From the NCBI RefSeq assembly GCF_950295315.1, contig NC_080164.1, forward strand, positions 55,709,451-55,773,450: a DNA stretch of 64,000 nt. The letters are read 5' to 3'. Origin of the DNA: Erinaceus europaeus (Eukaryota > Chordata > Mammalia > Eulipotyphla > Erinaceidae). Positions 33,100-43,609 of the stretch are shown here, piece after piece; position 1 is the stretch's first letter; each line of letters starts with the position of its first letter. A program made the translations under genes and the position numbers. The notes beneath the pieces were generated by a model. It was not told the origin of the DNA, made no database searches, and was given only the letters and a program-made list of their open reading frames with translations.

Positions 33100-33583
33100 T
33101 AATATGAGAGAGAAAGAATGAAGGTTTTTGAATGACAGAATTGTGTTCAGATTCTATTTCTGTCATTTATTTGGATAATATTTATAAAGTATATTTCAGG
33201 TGCTATTCAAGGAATTAATGATATGAAAATAGAAATCCATTTGAGAAGGTGGCCTTAGAGAGGAGATATGAAGGTGAAGCTGTTTAGAGATCTGAAGAGA
33301 CTGGATTTCAGGTAGAGGGAATTGTAGTTCAATGTCTCTGTTCTAGAAGGGAAGTAGCTGGGGGTTGATATGGGGGAGGGTGATCAAAGATTGGGACTTC
33401 AGGAGTAAGAGATAAAACCAGAGTTAATTATAGGAAATAGCCACAACAAGTAGGTCTCTAGAGTCAGAAGTACTATAACTCTCTGAATTGGTCTCCTTTG
33501 TGATGATGTGATATAAAGCAGGCTTGGGTCAGACTGGAGGAATTAGCATAGGGCACTTTTGGTAACCTCTACCCACCTGTAAA
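33100..33583. other. Unassigned intergenic sequence
   Basis: No feature supported. Confidence 0.45.
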
Positions 33584-33598
33584 TATTACTGTACTTTG

Positions 33599-34793
33599 TT
33601 TGAGACCCTCTGGGCTTCTTGAACCTTTATGTCTTTTATGTTGTCTAGATTAGGAAGTTCTCAGCTATTATGGCCTGAAGAATGTTTTCTTCCCTTCCCT
33701 TTCTTCCTCTGGTAAGCCAATAATGTGTATTTCTTTTGAAGTCATCCCATAGGTCTCTGTTGTTGTTTTCAGTACCTCTTAATCTCTTCTTGAGATCTCT
33801 TGCTTCTTTTTTAGTTGTCTCTAATTCATCCTCGATCTTGCTTATTCTGTCTTCAGCCTCATTTATTCTATTCTCTCTGCTCTCTACTGCTTTCTGGAGT
33901 TCATCTGTTTTGTTACCCTGTTCTGATACTGTTTTAGCTTGTTCAGCTAGTTGTGTTCTTAGCTATTTCAACTTTCAGCTCTCTAATAACCTTGAGATAA
34001 TTAGTGTTTTCTTCCAGAGTCTCATTGGTTGTTTCTGCATTTCTGATGAGATACAATGAGATACCATTTTCACTCCTGTGAGAATGTCATACATCAGAAA
34101 AGGTAACAGCAGCAAATGCTGGAGAGGTTGTGGGGTCAAAGGAACCCTCCTGCACTGCTGGTGGGAATGTCAGTTGGTCCAACCTCTGTGGAGAGCAGTC
34201 TGGAGACCTCTCAGAAGGCTAGAAATGAACCTACCTGATGATCCTGCAATTCCTCTCCTGGGGATATATCCTAAAGAACCCAACACATCCATCCAAAAAA
34301 AAATCTGTGTACACATATGTTCTTAGCAGCACAATTTGTAATAGCCAAAACCTGGAAGCAACCCAGGTGTCCAACAACAGATGAGTGGCTGAGCAAGTTG
34401 TGGTATATATACACAATGGAATACCACTCAGCTATAAAAAATGGTGACTTCACCGTTTCCAGCCGATTGTGATGGACCTTGAAACATTCATGTTAAGTGA
34501 AATAAGTCAGAAACAGAAGGATGAATATGAGATGATCTCACTGTCAGGCAGAAATTGAAAACAAGATCAGAAGAGAAAACACAAGTAGAACCCGAACTGG
34601 AATTGGTGTATTGCACCAAAGTAAAAGACTCTGGGGTGGGTGGGTAGAAGAACACAGGTCCAAAAAGGATGATAAAGGACCTAGTGGGGGTTGTATTGTT
34701 ATATGGAAAACTGGCAAATGTTGTGCATGTAGAAACTATTGTATTTACTGTTGAATGTAAAACATTAATTCCCCAATAAAGAAATTAAAAAAG
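33599..34793 (+). mobile_element. L1 with inverted 5' segment and large internal deletion
   Basis: Left part (to about 34055) is L1 ORF1 in antisense: on the minus strand it reads through IHIIGLPEEE and ENFPNLDNIKDIKVQEAQRV. Right part is sense ORF2 C-terminus ([19 protein letters not shown]), 3' UTR and CCCCAATAAAGAAATTAAAA. A single TSD encloses both: TATTACTGTACTTTG at 33584-33598 and TATTCCTGTACTTTG at 34794-34808. This is the layout of a twin-primed insertion. Confidence 0.82.
34078..34326 (+). pseudogene. L1 ORF2 C-terminal fragment
   Basis: 82 codons with the same [18 protein letters not shown] and [13 protein letters not shown] landmarks as at 28343; broken by a frameshift near 34310 in the A run. 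Confidence 0.88.
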
Positions 34794-34808
34794 TATTCCT
34801 GTACTTTG

Positions 34809-35540
34809 CATCTAACTTTATAAAGTATAAAATAAAACTTCCCTCTATCTTGATCTATAACCCCTGACCTCTTCCTTCTTCCCCTACTACTCCTGATAAT
34901 GTGACCTTTATTCCTTGCATTCACTTCTACCTCCACAGCTCTGCTCTGCTAAGGTCATTCTAAATGCCAGCTCATGTGGCTACCTTTTGGTTTTTATCTT
35001 AGTTGACCTCTGCAGAATTTAATGCTGTGAACTCCTCTCTTTGTCTCCTACCTTGCAGACTTCACTTTTTCAATCTTCTCTTTCTTTCTTTACTCCCAAA
35101 TTTGAGATTGTCCAGGCTTTGTCCATAGTCTGTAGCTTTAATCCCCCTGAACTTCCACATTCAGTAATATCAGTACCTCTTAAGTTTTGATTATTGGAGC
35201 TAGCTTAGTCTTCCCACTCTGAGGTGAAGTCAGTACATTTCTTGACTATGTTGACATTAACTTCAGTGTAATATGGAGACCCCATTCTACTGAACTGGTA
35301 GTAAATGAATCTCAGTAATTGCTAAATGACTGCTCTTCCACCCATAAGTGTGCCAAGGTGAGCTCTTTAGAGACCCTTACAAGGCAAAGTCATTTTATCT
35401 TTTGTTCTTGCTGATAACTGCTGAGATGATCCTTAATCTGGCTATTGGATCTATTCAAATTATAGAATCTTGCCACTTGGAACAAAATAATGTTTTTTAA
35501 TGTGAGTGCTTCTGGGCCTAGGGTCTGGCTTTTCTTTATA
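34809..35540. other. Unassigned, CT-rich intergenic sequence
   Basis: No repeat or gene recognised with confidence. Confidence 0.45.
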
Positions 35541-35877
35541 AAGTTTGTGTATAAAGAGGGGAAGGGAAGATAGGGAAGGAGAGAGGGAGATAAAAAGACA
35601 GACACCTACAGCACTGCTTCACTGCTTTTGAAGCTTCTCCCTGAGGGTTAGGACTGGGGGATAAACACAGGTCCTTGCATGTAGCTGTCATTATTAGTTA
35701 ATGTGTCATAATTAATTTTACCAGAGCTGCTCTAGCTTATGGTGGTGGAGGGATTGAATCTGAGAATTTGAAGCTTCAGGAATGAGAGTCTCTTTGCATA
35801 AACATTATGCTACCCACCCCTACCCTCTTGCATGTAGTAATGTGTGTGCTCAACCAGGTGCACCACTGCATTGCCCC
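35541..35877 (-). mobile_element. SINE-B split by SINE-D
   Basis: GA-rich tail and body at 35541-35684, head from 35827 to CAACCAGGTGCACCACTGC. Confidence 0.75.
35685..35826 (-). mobile_element. SINE-D nested in SINE-B, with TSD
   Basis: TSD CTTGCATGTAG at 35674-35684 and 35827-35837. Confidence 0.88.
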
Positions 35878-36109
35878 AGAATAGGCCTTCCTAACTGGCT
35901 TCTATGGGGATATCTTATCTTCTCAGTGGATTGAAACAGAGCAGCATACAAATTTCAGTGCTCAGGAACCTACTGACAGTTTTCCTGTTCCTAGGCCCAG
36001 GGGAAGAATCTCTTCTCTCTCTTCTTGCAGCTCCCAAAATCCTTGCCCAGAAACATCAAGCACAGAAAATCAGTGATTAGTTTTTCACCTTGGAAAAAAA
36101 AAAAAAACC

Positions 36110-36260
36110 CACAACTTTTTTTAATAGACTTAATAATGAAAAAGAGGAAGAGAAAGAGAGCCAGAGCATCACTCCGGCACATATGATGCCAAGAACTGAA
36201 CTCAGTTCTTGTGTATGAGAGTAAAATGCCTTATCTTCTGTGCCATACTCCAGATCTCCA
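36110..36260 (-). mobile_element. SINE-C, diverged
   Basis: GCATCACTCCGGCACATATGATGCC and CTTCTGTGCCATACTCC. Confidence 0.6.
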
Positions 36261-36296
36261 AAATTATTATTATTTTTAAAGCACATTTTCTTTCTT

Positions 36297-36580
36297 TTTT
36301 AAATATTTATTTATTCATTCATTCCCTTTTGTTACCCTTGTTGTAGTTATTATTGTTGTTGTTATTGATGTCATCATTGTTGGATAGGACAGAGAGAAAT
36401 GGAGAGAGGAGGGGAAGACAGAGAAGGGGAGAGAAAGATAGACACCTGCAGACCTGTTTCACCGCTTGTGAAGTGACTCCCCTGCAGGCAGGGAGCCAGG
36501 GAATCAAACTGGGATCTTTACACCAGTCCTTGTTCTTTGCACCACCTGCGCTTAACCCGCTGCAATACCGCCCGACTTCC
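36297..36580 (-). mobile_element. SINE-A
   Basis: Antisense full copy ending AATACCGCCCGACTTCCC. Confidence 0.87.
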
Positions 36581-36719
36581 CCAAATTATTTTTTTTTAAA
36601 AAAGGAACTGTTATAGACTTACCCATCTGTTTGGAAAGCAGAGGAAGGAAAAGGCATAGCAATCAGAACATACATCAATATTACTGGAAGTTAGGCAGTG
36701 GTTTCATGAAATAACACAT

Positions 36720-36942
36720 TTTTTTTAGTGAGTTTATTTTTTAATTTTTGTTTATTTTTTTGGATAGAGACAGAAATTGAGAAGGAAGGGGGAGATAGAA
36801 AGGAAGAGAAAGAGAGACACCTGCAGCCCTGCTTCACCGCTTGTGAAGTCTGCTCCTTATAGGTGGGGACTGGGAGCTTGAACACAGGTCCTTGCACACT
36901 CTGTTGTGTGTGCTCAACTAGATGTGCCACCACTTACCCCCC
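36720..36942 (-). mobile_element. SINE-B
   Basis: Long T-rich tail, GA region, body and head ATGTGCCACCACTTACCCC. Confidence 0.8.
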
Positions 36943-37105
36943 TCTTTACTGAGTTTGTAGGAAACAGGAGAGACAATTGCTTTATTACTGATAAAGCTGG
37001 TTAGAGATCATGACTTACAGTTTGTTCCAAGTGGATTACTCTGTACACTAGCCCACCGCATTCTCAGAAATCAGTCAGTGCAGCACCAGGGTGATTAAAA
37101 AGGAG

Positions 37106-37275
37106 TCAGGGCCAGGTGATGGAGCAACTGGTAAAGCACACAAGTCACCATGCATGTGGGGTTTGAGCTCCTGGATCCCACCTACAGGGGAGAAGCTTTA
37201 CAAATGGAGAACCAGTGTTACAGTTGTCTATTTTCCCTTCCCCTCTCAATTTCTCTCAGTCCTGTTAAGTAAAAG
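37106..37275 (+). mobile_element. SINE-B, diverged
   Basis: GGCCAGGTGATGGAGCAACTGG head; tail has become a GAAA/GGAA array. Confidence 0.75.
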
Positions 37276-37345
37276 AAAAAGAAAGAAAGAAAGAAAGAAA
37301 GGAAGGAAGGAAGGAAGGAAGGAAGGAAGGAAGGAAGGAAGAGAA
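37276..37345. repeat. (GAAA)n(GGAA)n
   Basis: About 5 GAAA units then about 10 GGAA units. Confidence 0.95.
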
Positions 37346-37351
37346 AGATGC

Positions 37352-37450
37352 CGGGCTAGCTTCGTGGGTGGGACAGAGACGACCAGGGACTCATGGCTGA
37401 ACTGGGAATGCAGTTCAATCTTTATTGATGAGCGGGGATGCAGTTCAATA
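37352..37450 (-). mobile_element. Probable endogenous retrovirus LTR fragment (R-U5 end)
   Basis: On the minus strand it reads a poly(A) signal (TCAATAAAGATTGAACTGC), about 65 more bases, and ends in ...GCCCGGCA, as an LTR 3' end does. GGGATGCAGTTCAAT is repeated within it. No coding sequence accompanies it. Confidence 0.4.
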
Positions 37451-37822
37451 ACCTAATCTCTTCTTTTTATTTTATTTTATTTATTTATTTGCTTTATATA
37501 TATTTTATTTCTTTATTGGGGAATTAATGTTTTATATTCAACAGTAAATATAATAGTTTGTACATGCATAACATTCCCCAGTTTCCCATATACCAATACA
37601 ACCCCCACTATGCCATTTATCATCCTTCATGGACCTGTATTCTCCCCACCTACCCCCACCCCAGAGTCTTTTACTTTGGTGCCATATGCCAATTCCATTT
37701 CAGGTTCTACTTGTGTGGTTTTTTTTTTTTCTTCTGATCTTATTTTTCAACTTCTGCCTGAGAGTGAGATCATCCCATATTTATCCTTCTGTTTCTGACT
37801 TATTTCACTTAACATGAATTTT

Positions 37823-38182
37823 TCAAGGTCCATCACAATGGCTGAAAACGGTGAAGTCACCATTTTTTATAGCTGAGTGGTATTCCATTGTGTATATATA
37901 CCACAACTTGCTCAACCACTCATCTGTTGTTCTCCAGACTGTTCTCCACAGAGGTTGGACCAATTGACATTCCCACCAGCAGTGTAGGAGGGTTCCTTTG
38001 ACCCCACACCCCCTCCAGCATTTGCTGCTGTTACCTTTTCTGACGTATGACATTCTCACAGGAGTGAAGTGGTATCTCATTGTTGTCTTGATTTGCATTT
38101 CTCTGACAATCAGAGATTTGGAGCATTTTTTCATGTGTTTCTCGGCCTTTTGGATCTCTTCTGTGGTGAATATTCTGTCCAA
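37823..38182 (-). pseudogene. L1 ORF2 fragment with in-frame 55-codon deletion
   Basis: Compared with 27804-28343, [10 protein letters not shown] is joined directly to [16 protein letters not shown]; the [20 protein letters not shown] segment is missing with the frame kept. Confidence 0.85.
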
Positions 38183-38444
38183 TTCCTCCCCCCCTTTTTG
38201 GATGGGGTTATTTGTTGTCTTGTTGTTGAGTTTGGCAAGCTCTTTATATATGTTGGTTATTAAACTCTTATCTGATGTATGGCGTGTAAAGATCTTCTCC
38301 CATTCTGTGAGGGGTCTCTTGGTTTGGGTAGTGGTTTCTTTTGCTGTGAAGAAGCTTTTTAATTTGATGTAGTCCCATAGGTTTATACTTGCCTTAGTCT
38401 TCTTTGTAATTGGATTCGTTTCATTGAAGATGTCTTTAAAATTT

Positions 38445-38899
38445 TTTGCTCAACAATTTGTTTGGCTTTGTATGTTAACTCTCTTTTCAGTCACCAGGTT
38501 CCAGATGCCATCAGGATGCTAGCCAGGCTTCCCTGGACTGAAGACCCCACCAATGTGTCCCGGAGCTCAGCTTCCCCAGAGACCCACCCTACTAGGGAAA
38601 GAGAGAGGCAGACTGGGAGTATGGACCGACCAGTCAACGCCCATGTTCAGCGGGGAAGCAATTACAGAAGCCAGACCTTCTACCTTCTGCAACCCTCAAT
38701 GACCCTGGGTCCATGCTCCCAGAGGGATAGAGAATGGGAAAGCTACTGGGGAGGGGTTGGGATATGGAGATTTGGTGGTGGGAATTGTGTGGAGTTGTAC
38801 CCCTCCTACCCTATGGTTTTGTTAATTAATCCTTTCTTAAATAAATAAATAAATAAATAAATAAAACTAATCTATTGCAAAAATAAAATAAAATAAAAA
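38445..38899 (+). mobile_element. Retroposon E with TSD, inserted in L1
   Basis: TSD TAAAATTT at 38437-38444 and 38900-38907. Young-looking copy from about TATGTTAACTCTC to a long (AAAT)n tail. Confidence 0.85.
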
Positions 38900-39121
38900 T
38901 AAAATTTATGCAGAAAATAGTTCTGCCAATATTTTCCTCTAAGTATCTGATAGTTTCTGGTCTAACATCCAAGTCCTTGATCCACTTGGAATTTACTTTT
39001 GTATTTGGTGAAATACAGTGGTTCAGTTTCATTCTTCTGCATGTTTCAACCCATTGTTTCCAACACCATTTGTTGAAGAGACTCTGCTTTCCCCATTTAA
39101 TAGTCTGAGCCCCTTTGTAAG

Positions 39122-39235
39122 AGAAAGAAAGGAAAAAAAAAAAAAAAAAGAGAAAAAGGCTGCTGGGTGGGGGGGGCAGTGGCATTGTTGTACAGGCACT
39201 GAATGCCATCGATAACCCTGGTGGCAAGTGAGTCT
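39122..39235 (+). mobile_element. SINE-A+ distal module only
   Basis: GAAA/A-rich run, then GGCACTGAATGCCATCGATAACCCTGGTGGC. Confidence 0.5.
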
Positions 39236-39403
39236 TTGGTGTATTGCACCAAAGTGATACAAGTCCAAGAAGGATGACAGAGGACCTAGTGGGGGTTGTA
39301 TTGTTATATGGAAAACTGAGAAATGTTATGCATGTAAAAACTATTGTATTTACTGTTGAATGTAAAACACTAATTCCCCAATAAAGAAATTAAAAAAAAA
39401 AAA
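39236..39403 (+). mobile_element. L1 3' UTR tip
   Basis: GTGTATTGCACCAAAG to CCCCAATAAAGAAATTAAAA with A tail; 5' truncated to about 170 bases. Confidence 0.85.
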
Positions 39404-39404
39404 A

Positions 39405-39472
39405 GAATGGGAGGGGAGATAGAAAGATAGATTGACCTGCAGTACTGTTCTGTTTCACCACTTGTCAAGTTT
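39405..39472 (-). mobile_element. SINE-B fragment
   Basis: GA region, ACCTGCAGTACTG and CACCACTTGTCAAG; the head is lost where the LTR-like block begins. Confidence 0.55.
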
Positions 39473-39880
39473 CTGTTGTGACACAGCACGTGAATTGGAT
39501 TTCGGGATGTCATTAGCCTACAGCTAAGGTTGATTAATGTAATTAGCATACGGCTGACATCAGCCTGAGCACAGTACTAAGTACGCAAACCCACAAGGGA
39601 TTGTGGGTGCAGTGGAAATTTTTTAACTGCCAGGCTGCTGGAAGTCGGTCTCTTTTCCAGCCTCTTATCCTGTGTGCTCTCAGTGCCTGCTCTACTCCCC
39701 AGGACCTGCCATGCCGCCCCTCTGGGAGATTGAATACGTGTAGCCAAACTCTTGTAGCTACCTTATGGACTCATGGGCCCAGCCTAGTTTTATCTCTGTC
39801 TCATTGCCCATTTCGCTGTACCTAAATAATACTGTTCTGTACCACTGTACTGCAGTGTAATAAACCTCACAATTGTCTTA
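39473..39880 (+). mobile_element. LTR-like block with A-rich tail, unclassified
   Basis: Starts TGTTGTGACACAGCACGTG and ends GTAATAAACCTCACA, so TG...CA ends with a poly(A) signal close to the right edge; followed by ATTGTCTT and (AAAC)n. No matching TSD was found and no ORF is convincing. It could be a solo LTR or a retroposed transcript. Confidence 0.35.
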
Positions 39881-39924
39881 AAAAAACAAACAAACAAACA
39901 AACAAGACTCTGGGAGCATTCAGG

Positions 39925-40070
39925 TCCTGGACCAAGATGGCAGAGGACCTAGTGGGGGTTGTATTGTTACGTGGAAAACTGAGAAATATTATGCATGTAC
40001 AAACTATTGTATTTCCTGTCGACTGTAAAACATTAATGCTCCAATAAAGAAATAAATAATAATAATAAAA
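39925..40070 (+). mobile_element. L1 3' UTR tip with TSD
   Basis: AGCATTCAGGT (39914-39924) and AGCATCCAGGT (from 40071) flank a copy ending CTCCAATAAAGAAATAAATAA. Confidence 0.8.
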
Positions 40071-40324
40071 AGCATCCAGGTGCTTGTACAGCTCCTTCCC
40101 CAAGCTGACCAGTGTGTGCTTCTGTTTCCGTTTCTCTAATTACCCAATTCATGAGGCTAGCTGCCCATCTAAGAAGTTTATTTATACAAACCCTGACACA
40201 CTGAAAAGTCTCTGCATAACATTTCCCCAGAGTTCACATCTCCATAAGGATAAACTTGAGGCTATTCAAGTCTGAATTCATGACCCTCTCCCTTAAGCCA
40301 TTACTACTACCTACCACTACCACT

Positions 40325-40448
40325 ATTGCCACCAGAACCTGCTCAGCTCTGGCTTATTTTGGTGTGGGGGATTGAACCTAGGAGCTCTGGTGCCACAGGC
40401 ATTGAAATATTTTGCATAACCACTATGTTATTCCCACTCCCCCTCACC
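40325..40448 (-). mobile_element. SINE-D
   Basis: CTGCTCAGCTCTGGCTTATTTT to ACTATGTTATTCCC. Confidence 0.75.
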
Positions 40449-40749
40449 TTTTGTGAGCTTTCTTAGAATTAATGACCATAGTCTTCCAACCCCAAAGAAA
40501 GTGGGAACTAGTCTCTCATCTTCCCCTTCTTCAATTTGTTAGCAGGTGTTATCCATTCTACCCCACAAATTACTAGGGAAATGTCTCCTCTCTAATCTTT
40601 ACTCTTTCCACTTCTTGGCTGGACCTCACTGTCTTCCTCTTCTGTTTCTGCCTCTCCCATCCTCAGGAAAAGGAACTCTGCCCACCTTTCTAGGCCTACA
40701 CCTTTTCCCCAGATACATCTGATATTACTTTCATACAACTCTCCAACAG

Positions 40750-40872
40750 TGGGATAGGGAGACAGCATAATGGTTATGCTACACAGCTTAATGCCTGAGG
40801 CTCCAAGGTTCCAAGGTCCAATTCTCAACACCACCATAAGCCCAAGCTGAACATTGTTCTGATCAAAAACCA
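40750..40872 (+). mobile_element. SINE-D
   Basis: GACAGCATAATGGTTATGC head; the 3' hairpin is degraded. Confidence 0.78.
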
Positions 40873-40899
40873 ACCCTTTACAACATCCAGTTTCAAGAA

Positions 40900-41210
40900 T
40901 CTCTGTCCTTTGCACATGTGATTTTTCTGCATTGTTTTCTGCCCTCCCACCTATTTGCCTGCCTAAAAAATGAATTGTCCTGTACTATTCAAACCTGAGA
41001 TCATTATTCCTCGACACCATTCATGACCAAGGACCCTCTGCTGAATAACCACCATGCAGTATAACCAAGCTGTCAACAAGTTCCCACCAGCCTGAAGAAG
41101 GATCCTTCAGTGGGGGTGGGGGGGGAGATGAACTTATTTGTATGTAGGTGTCTAATTAAATGCCTACTGAATGTTAAGGGCCTTGACAAATATTTGTGGA
41201 AATAACAGCC
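40900..41210 (+). mobile_element. L2-like relic
   Basis: CTTTGCACATGTGATTTTTCTGC...ACCTATTTGCCTG...TATTCAAACCTGAG and AATGCCTACTGAATG follow L2 3' order loosely. Confidence 0.35.
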
Positions 41211-41762
41211 TCATGATTACCATCTCCCACTGGCCCAGTCAACTTAGGCTTGTCAAATCCATCTCATGCTTACTACTCTGCTCTCTCATTCTCTTCCCCC
41301 GGGATCTTAGTGCTTAATTGGCTCAGAGCTCACAGGAAGTCTAAGGGCACTTTCTCTCTGGTGCAAGGAGCTGGAGGCAGGTAAAGCAGGCACCTGTGAG
41401 TGGGCCTTACTAGAGGAGTGGCTGCTTTGTGCAACCCCAGAATCTCCTGCAAATCAGACTCAACTGCCTTCACTTCCTGTGCTCTAGATTAGATACTGCC
41501 TGATCAACATCGTTTTTCATGCCTTAATATTTGAAACTATCAAATACCATTTGCCATCCTACTGGGTGACTTTCAGAAATCCCCTTTTCTGGTGTTTCAC
41601 TTACTGTGAGTTTCAAGAAGCCAATCTATTTGGAAAGAACCTGTACTTAGAAGTTCTTTGAACTACTGTGAAGTAATACCAGGAAGTAACTTGGGATTTG
41701 AGTTAGAAAATCTTGTATCACTCCTAGGAGAATGGCTAAAGAGGTATAGGTGTATCTGGATG
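41211..41762. other. Unassigned intergenic sequence
   Basis: No feature supported. Confidence 0.45.
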
Positions 41763-41778
41763 TGTGTGTGTGACTTTT

Positions 41779-41949
41779 AATTAATTAATTATATCATTGA
41801 GAGAGATGCAGAGAGAGAAAGACATGGAGAGAAACACCAGAGCACTGCTCAGCTCTGGCTTATGGTGGTGCGGGGGATTGAATTTGGGACTTTGGAGCCT
41901 CAGGCATGAAAATCTCTTAGCATAATCATTATGCTATCTACCCTCACCC
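41779..41949 (-). mobile_element. SINE-D with TSD
   Basis: TGTGTGTGACTTTTAA (41763-41778) and TGTGTGTGACTTTTGA (41950-41965) flank it. Confidence 0.9.
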
Positions 41950-42169
41950 ATGTGTGTGACTTTTGAACATAGTGTGGTCTTAGTCTGATCTGAAATCAGA
42001 CTGAGCATAAATGGTACTTTTTGGTGGCACAGTAGGAACTAATTCAATACTTTAATATTTTCTGCTTATATCATGGCTATGCGATTATTTACAGCTGAGC
42101 CATGTGATATAAATTTCCTTTTAGATTTTTAAAATTTCACTGAAATTAATGTGTCATTTAAGATTTTCT

Positions 42170-42522
42170 TTTTTCCCTCCAGGGTTATTGCTGGGCTCGG
42201 TGCCTGCACCAGGAATCCACCAGCTCCCGGAGGCCATTCCCCCCCCCCCCCTTTTTTGTTGCCCTTGTTGTTGTAGCCTCCTTGTGGTTATTATTATTGC
42301 CATTGTTGATGTTGTTTGTTGTTGGATAGGACAGAGAGAAATGGACAGAGGAGGGGAAGACAGAGAGGGGGAGAGAAAAATAGACACTTGCAGACCTGCT
42401 TCACCGCCTGTGAAGAGACTCCCCTGCAGGTGGGGATCCAGGGGCTGGAACCGGGATCCTTACGCCGGTCCCTGCGCTTTGCGCCACATGCGCTTAACCC
42501 ACTGCGCCACTGCCCGACCCCC
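42170..42522 (-). mobile_element. SINE-A+ with perfect TSD
   Basis: TSD CATTTAAGATTTTCT at 42155-42169 and 42523-42537. C12 run inside the linker; head ends CTGCGCCACTGCCCGACC. Confidence 0.93.
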
Positions 42523-42639
42523 CATTTAAGATTTTCTATCTGACTGTTCTCTGACAAAACTTTTGTCTCTCCAGGGCCTTGCACATGCACAATACCATCA
42601 TTCTGGGACTTTTTCCAAACTGAAACCAAGACAAGAGAG

Positions 42640-42742
42640 TTGGCTCTGCTGACAATAATACTCCCAAATGGTTTGCTGAGGCTCATATGTAGGCCATACA
42701 TATGGCATAGCAGGTACCCTACCAGGTGAGCTACCTCTGACT
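42640..42742 (-). mobile_element. SINE-F fragment
   Basis: GGCATAGCAGGTACCCTACC and GGTGAGCTACCTCTG match the SINE-F head in antisense. Confidence 0.4.
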
Positions 42743-42763
42743 GCATGAAGGTTAAAAGTTCTT

Positions 42764-42957
42764 GGGGCTGGGTGGTGGCACACCTGGTTGAGTGCACATC
42801 AATGCCCAAGGACCCAATTGAAGCCCACAACACCCACCTGTAGGGGGAAAACCTTGCGAGTGGTGAAGCAGTGTTGCGGGTGTGTCTCCCTTCCTATCAT
42901 TTCCTCCCATCTTGATTTCTGGCTGTTTCTATCCAATAAAGATAATAATAAAAATTG
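42764..42957 (+). mobile_element. SINE-B
   Basis: GGCTGGGTGGTGGCACACCTGG head and TCTATCCAATAAAGATAATAA end. Confidence 0.85.
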
Positions 42958-42997
42958 TTTAAGTTATTTCACTAGTATCAAGTCAATCAGGTGAATC

Positions 42998-43142
42998 TTT
43001 TATTTTCTTGGAGATGTTTCTTTTAGATTCTATTGTCTTCTTTGAACCTAGACTTCTTCTTCTTCTAGCGTTTGCCCTTCTTCCGTAGCCAGTCAACAGC
43101 GTCAGCTTGAGCCTGATGTAAAGTTTCGAGACCTCCTTTGAA
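42998..43142 (-). pseudogene. Exon-like or retrocopy scrap of unknown origin
   Basis: On the minus strand, a splice-acceptor-like ACCTCTCCAG (43154-43145 region) is followed by an open frame reading FKGGLETLHQAQADAVDWLR and ending RKKGKR-stop (TAG at 43056-43058), then GAAGAAGAAG and, about 55 bases on, an AATAAA (plus TTTATT at 42998-43003). This is how a terminal exon or a 5'-truncated processed transcript would look. I do not recognise the protein, and there is no poly-A tail or TSD that I can define. The second reading frame is also open, so chance is a real possibility. Confidence 0.25.
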
Positions 43143-43224
43143 TCTGGAGAGGTGGCAGTCCTAGACTAATGATTAAAGAATGCTCCCTAGATGTTATCTT
43201 GGGAGATTAACTATCTTATTTGTA

Positions 43225-43385
43225 AAAGCCTGTTGGTCTTTTGGAATACTTCCATTTTACAACTTCCTTGTGAGGTTTAATGGGCAAGTATTACAGATGA
43301 GGTAAAGAGAGCTAATCAGTCATAGGGTTGTAAATAGCAAGAGCCTAGATACAGACTACAGTGCCCCCTGCAGCCTTGCATAAAT
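43225..43385 (-). mobile_element. MIR, diverged
   Basis: ATTTTACAACTTCC...TATTACAGATGAGGTAAAGAGAGC...AGAGCCTAGATACAGACTACAGTG is MIR order in antisense. Confidence 0.5.
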
Positions 43386-43572
43386 GACAGTGTTTATTGT
43401 AGCTCAGACTCCATGGAAGAATAAAAGGGTGGCAGGGATTTAATCTACACCTCTAGCTTCTTTCATAAAATATGTTTAAGCATGAATCTAAAGGCTGGAA
43501 TAGTGCAGATGAAGATTTGGGGGCCTCCATTTTGAAGACAGTAGGCCTTTTTAGTTATATTACAAAGGGCCC

Positions 43573-43609
43573 TGGGGCCAGGTGGTGGTACACCTGCTTA
43601 AGTGTTCAC
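43573..43609 (+). mobile_element. 37-base tailless SINE-B 5' fragment with perfect TSD
   Basis: The insert begins at the SINE-B 5' end (GGGGCCAGGTGGTGG) and stops in the region equivalent to the tRNA anticodon loop (AAGTGTTCAC). TSD ATTACAAAGGGCCC (14 bp, perfect) at 43559-43572 and 43610-43623. No body or tail. Confidence 0.9.

Larger units (their letters stand above)
37475..39121 (-). mobile_element. L1, 5' truncated, opened by retroposon E
   Basis: 3' UTR at 37510-37820, ORF2 C-terminal region to 38436, then ORF2 resumes at 38908-39121. Removing the insert joins GRTIFCIN to FKDIFNE in frame, so this was one element. Confidence 0.87.

Noticed and set aside
37276..37345. Short-period arrays resembling a CRISPR-like repeat
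   Set aside because: They are simple microsatellites from SINE tails; the genome is mammalian.
42294..42833. 179-codon minus-strand ORF
   Set aside because: Composed of SINE-A+ and SINE-F/B antisense sequence.
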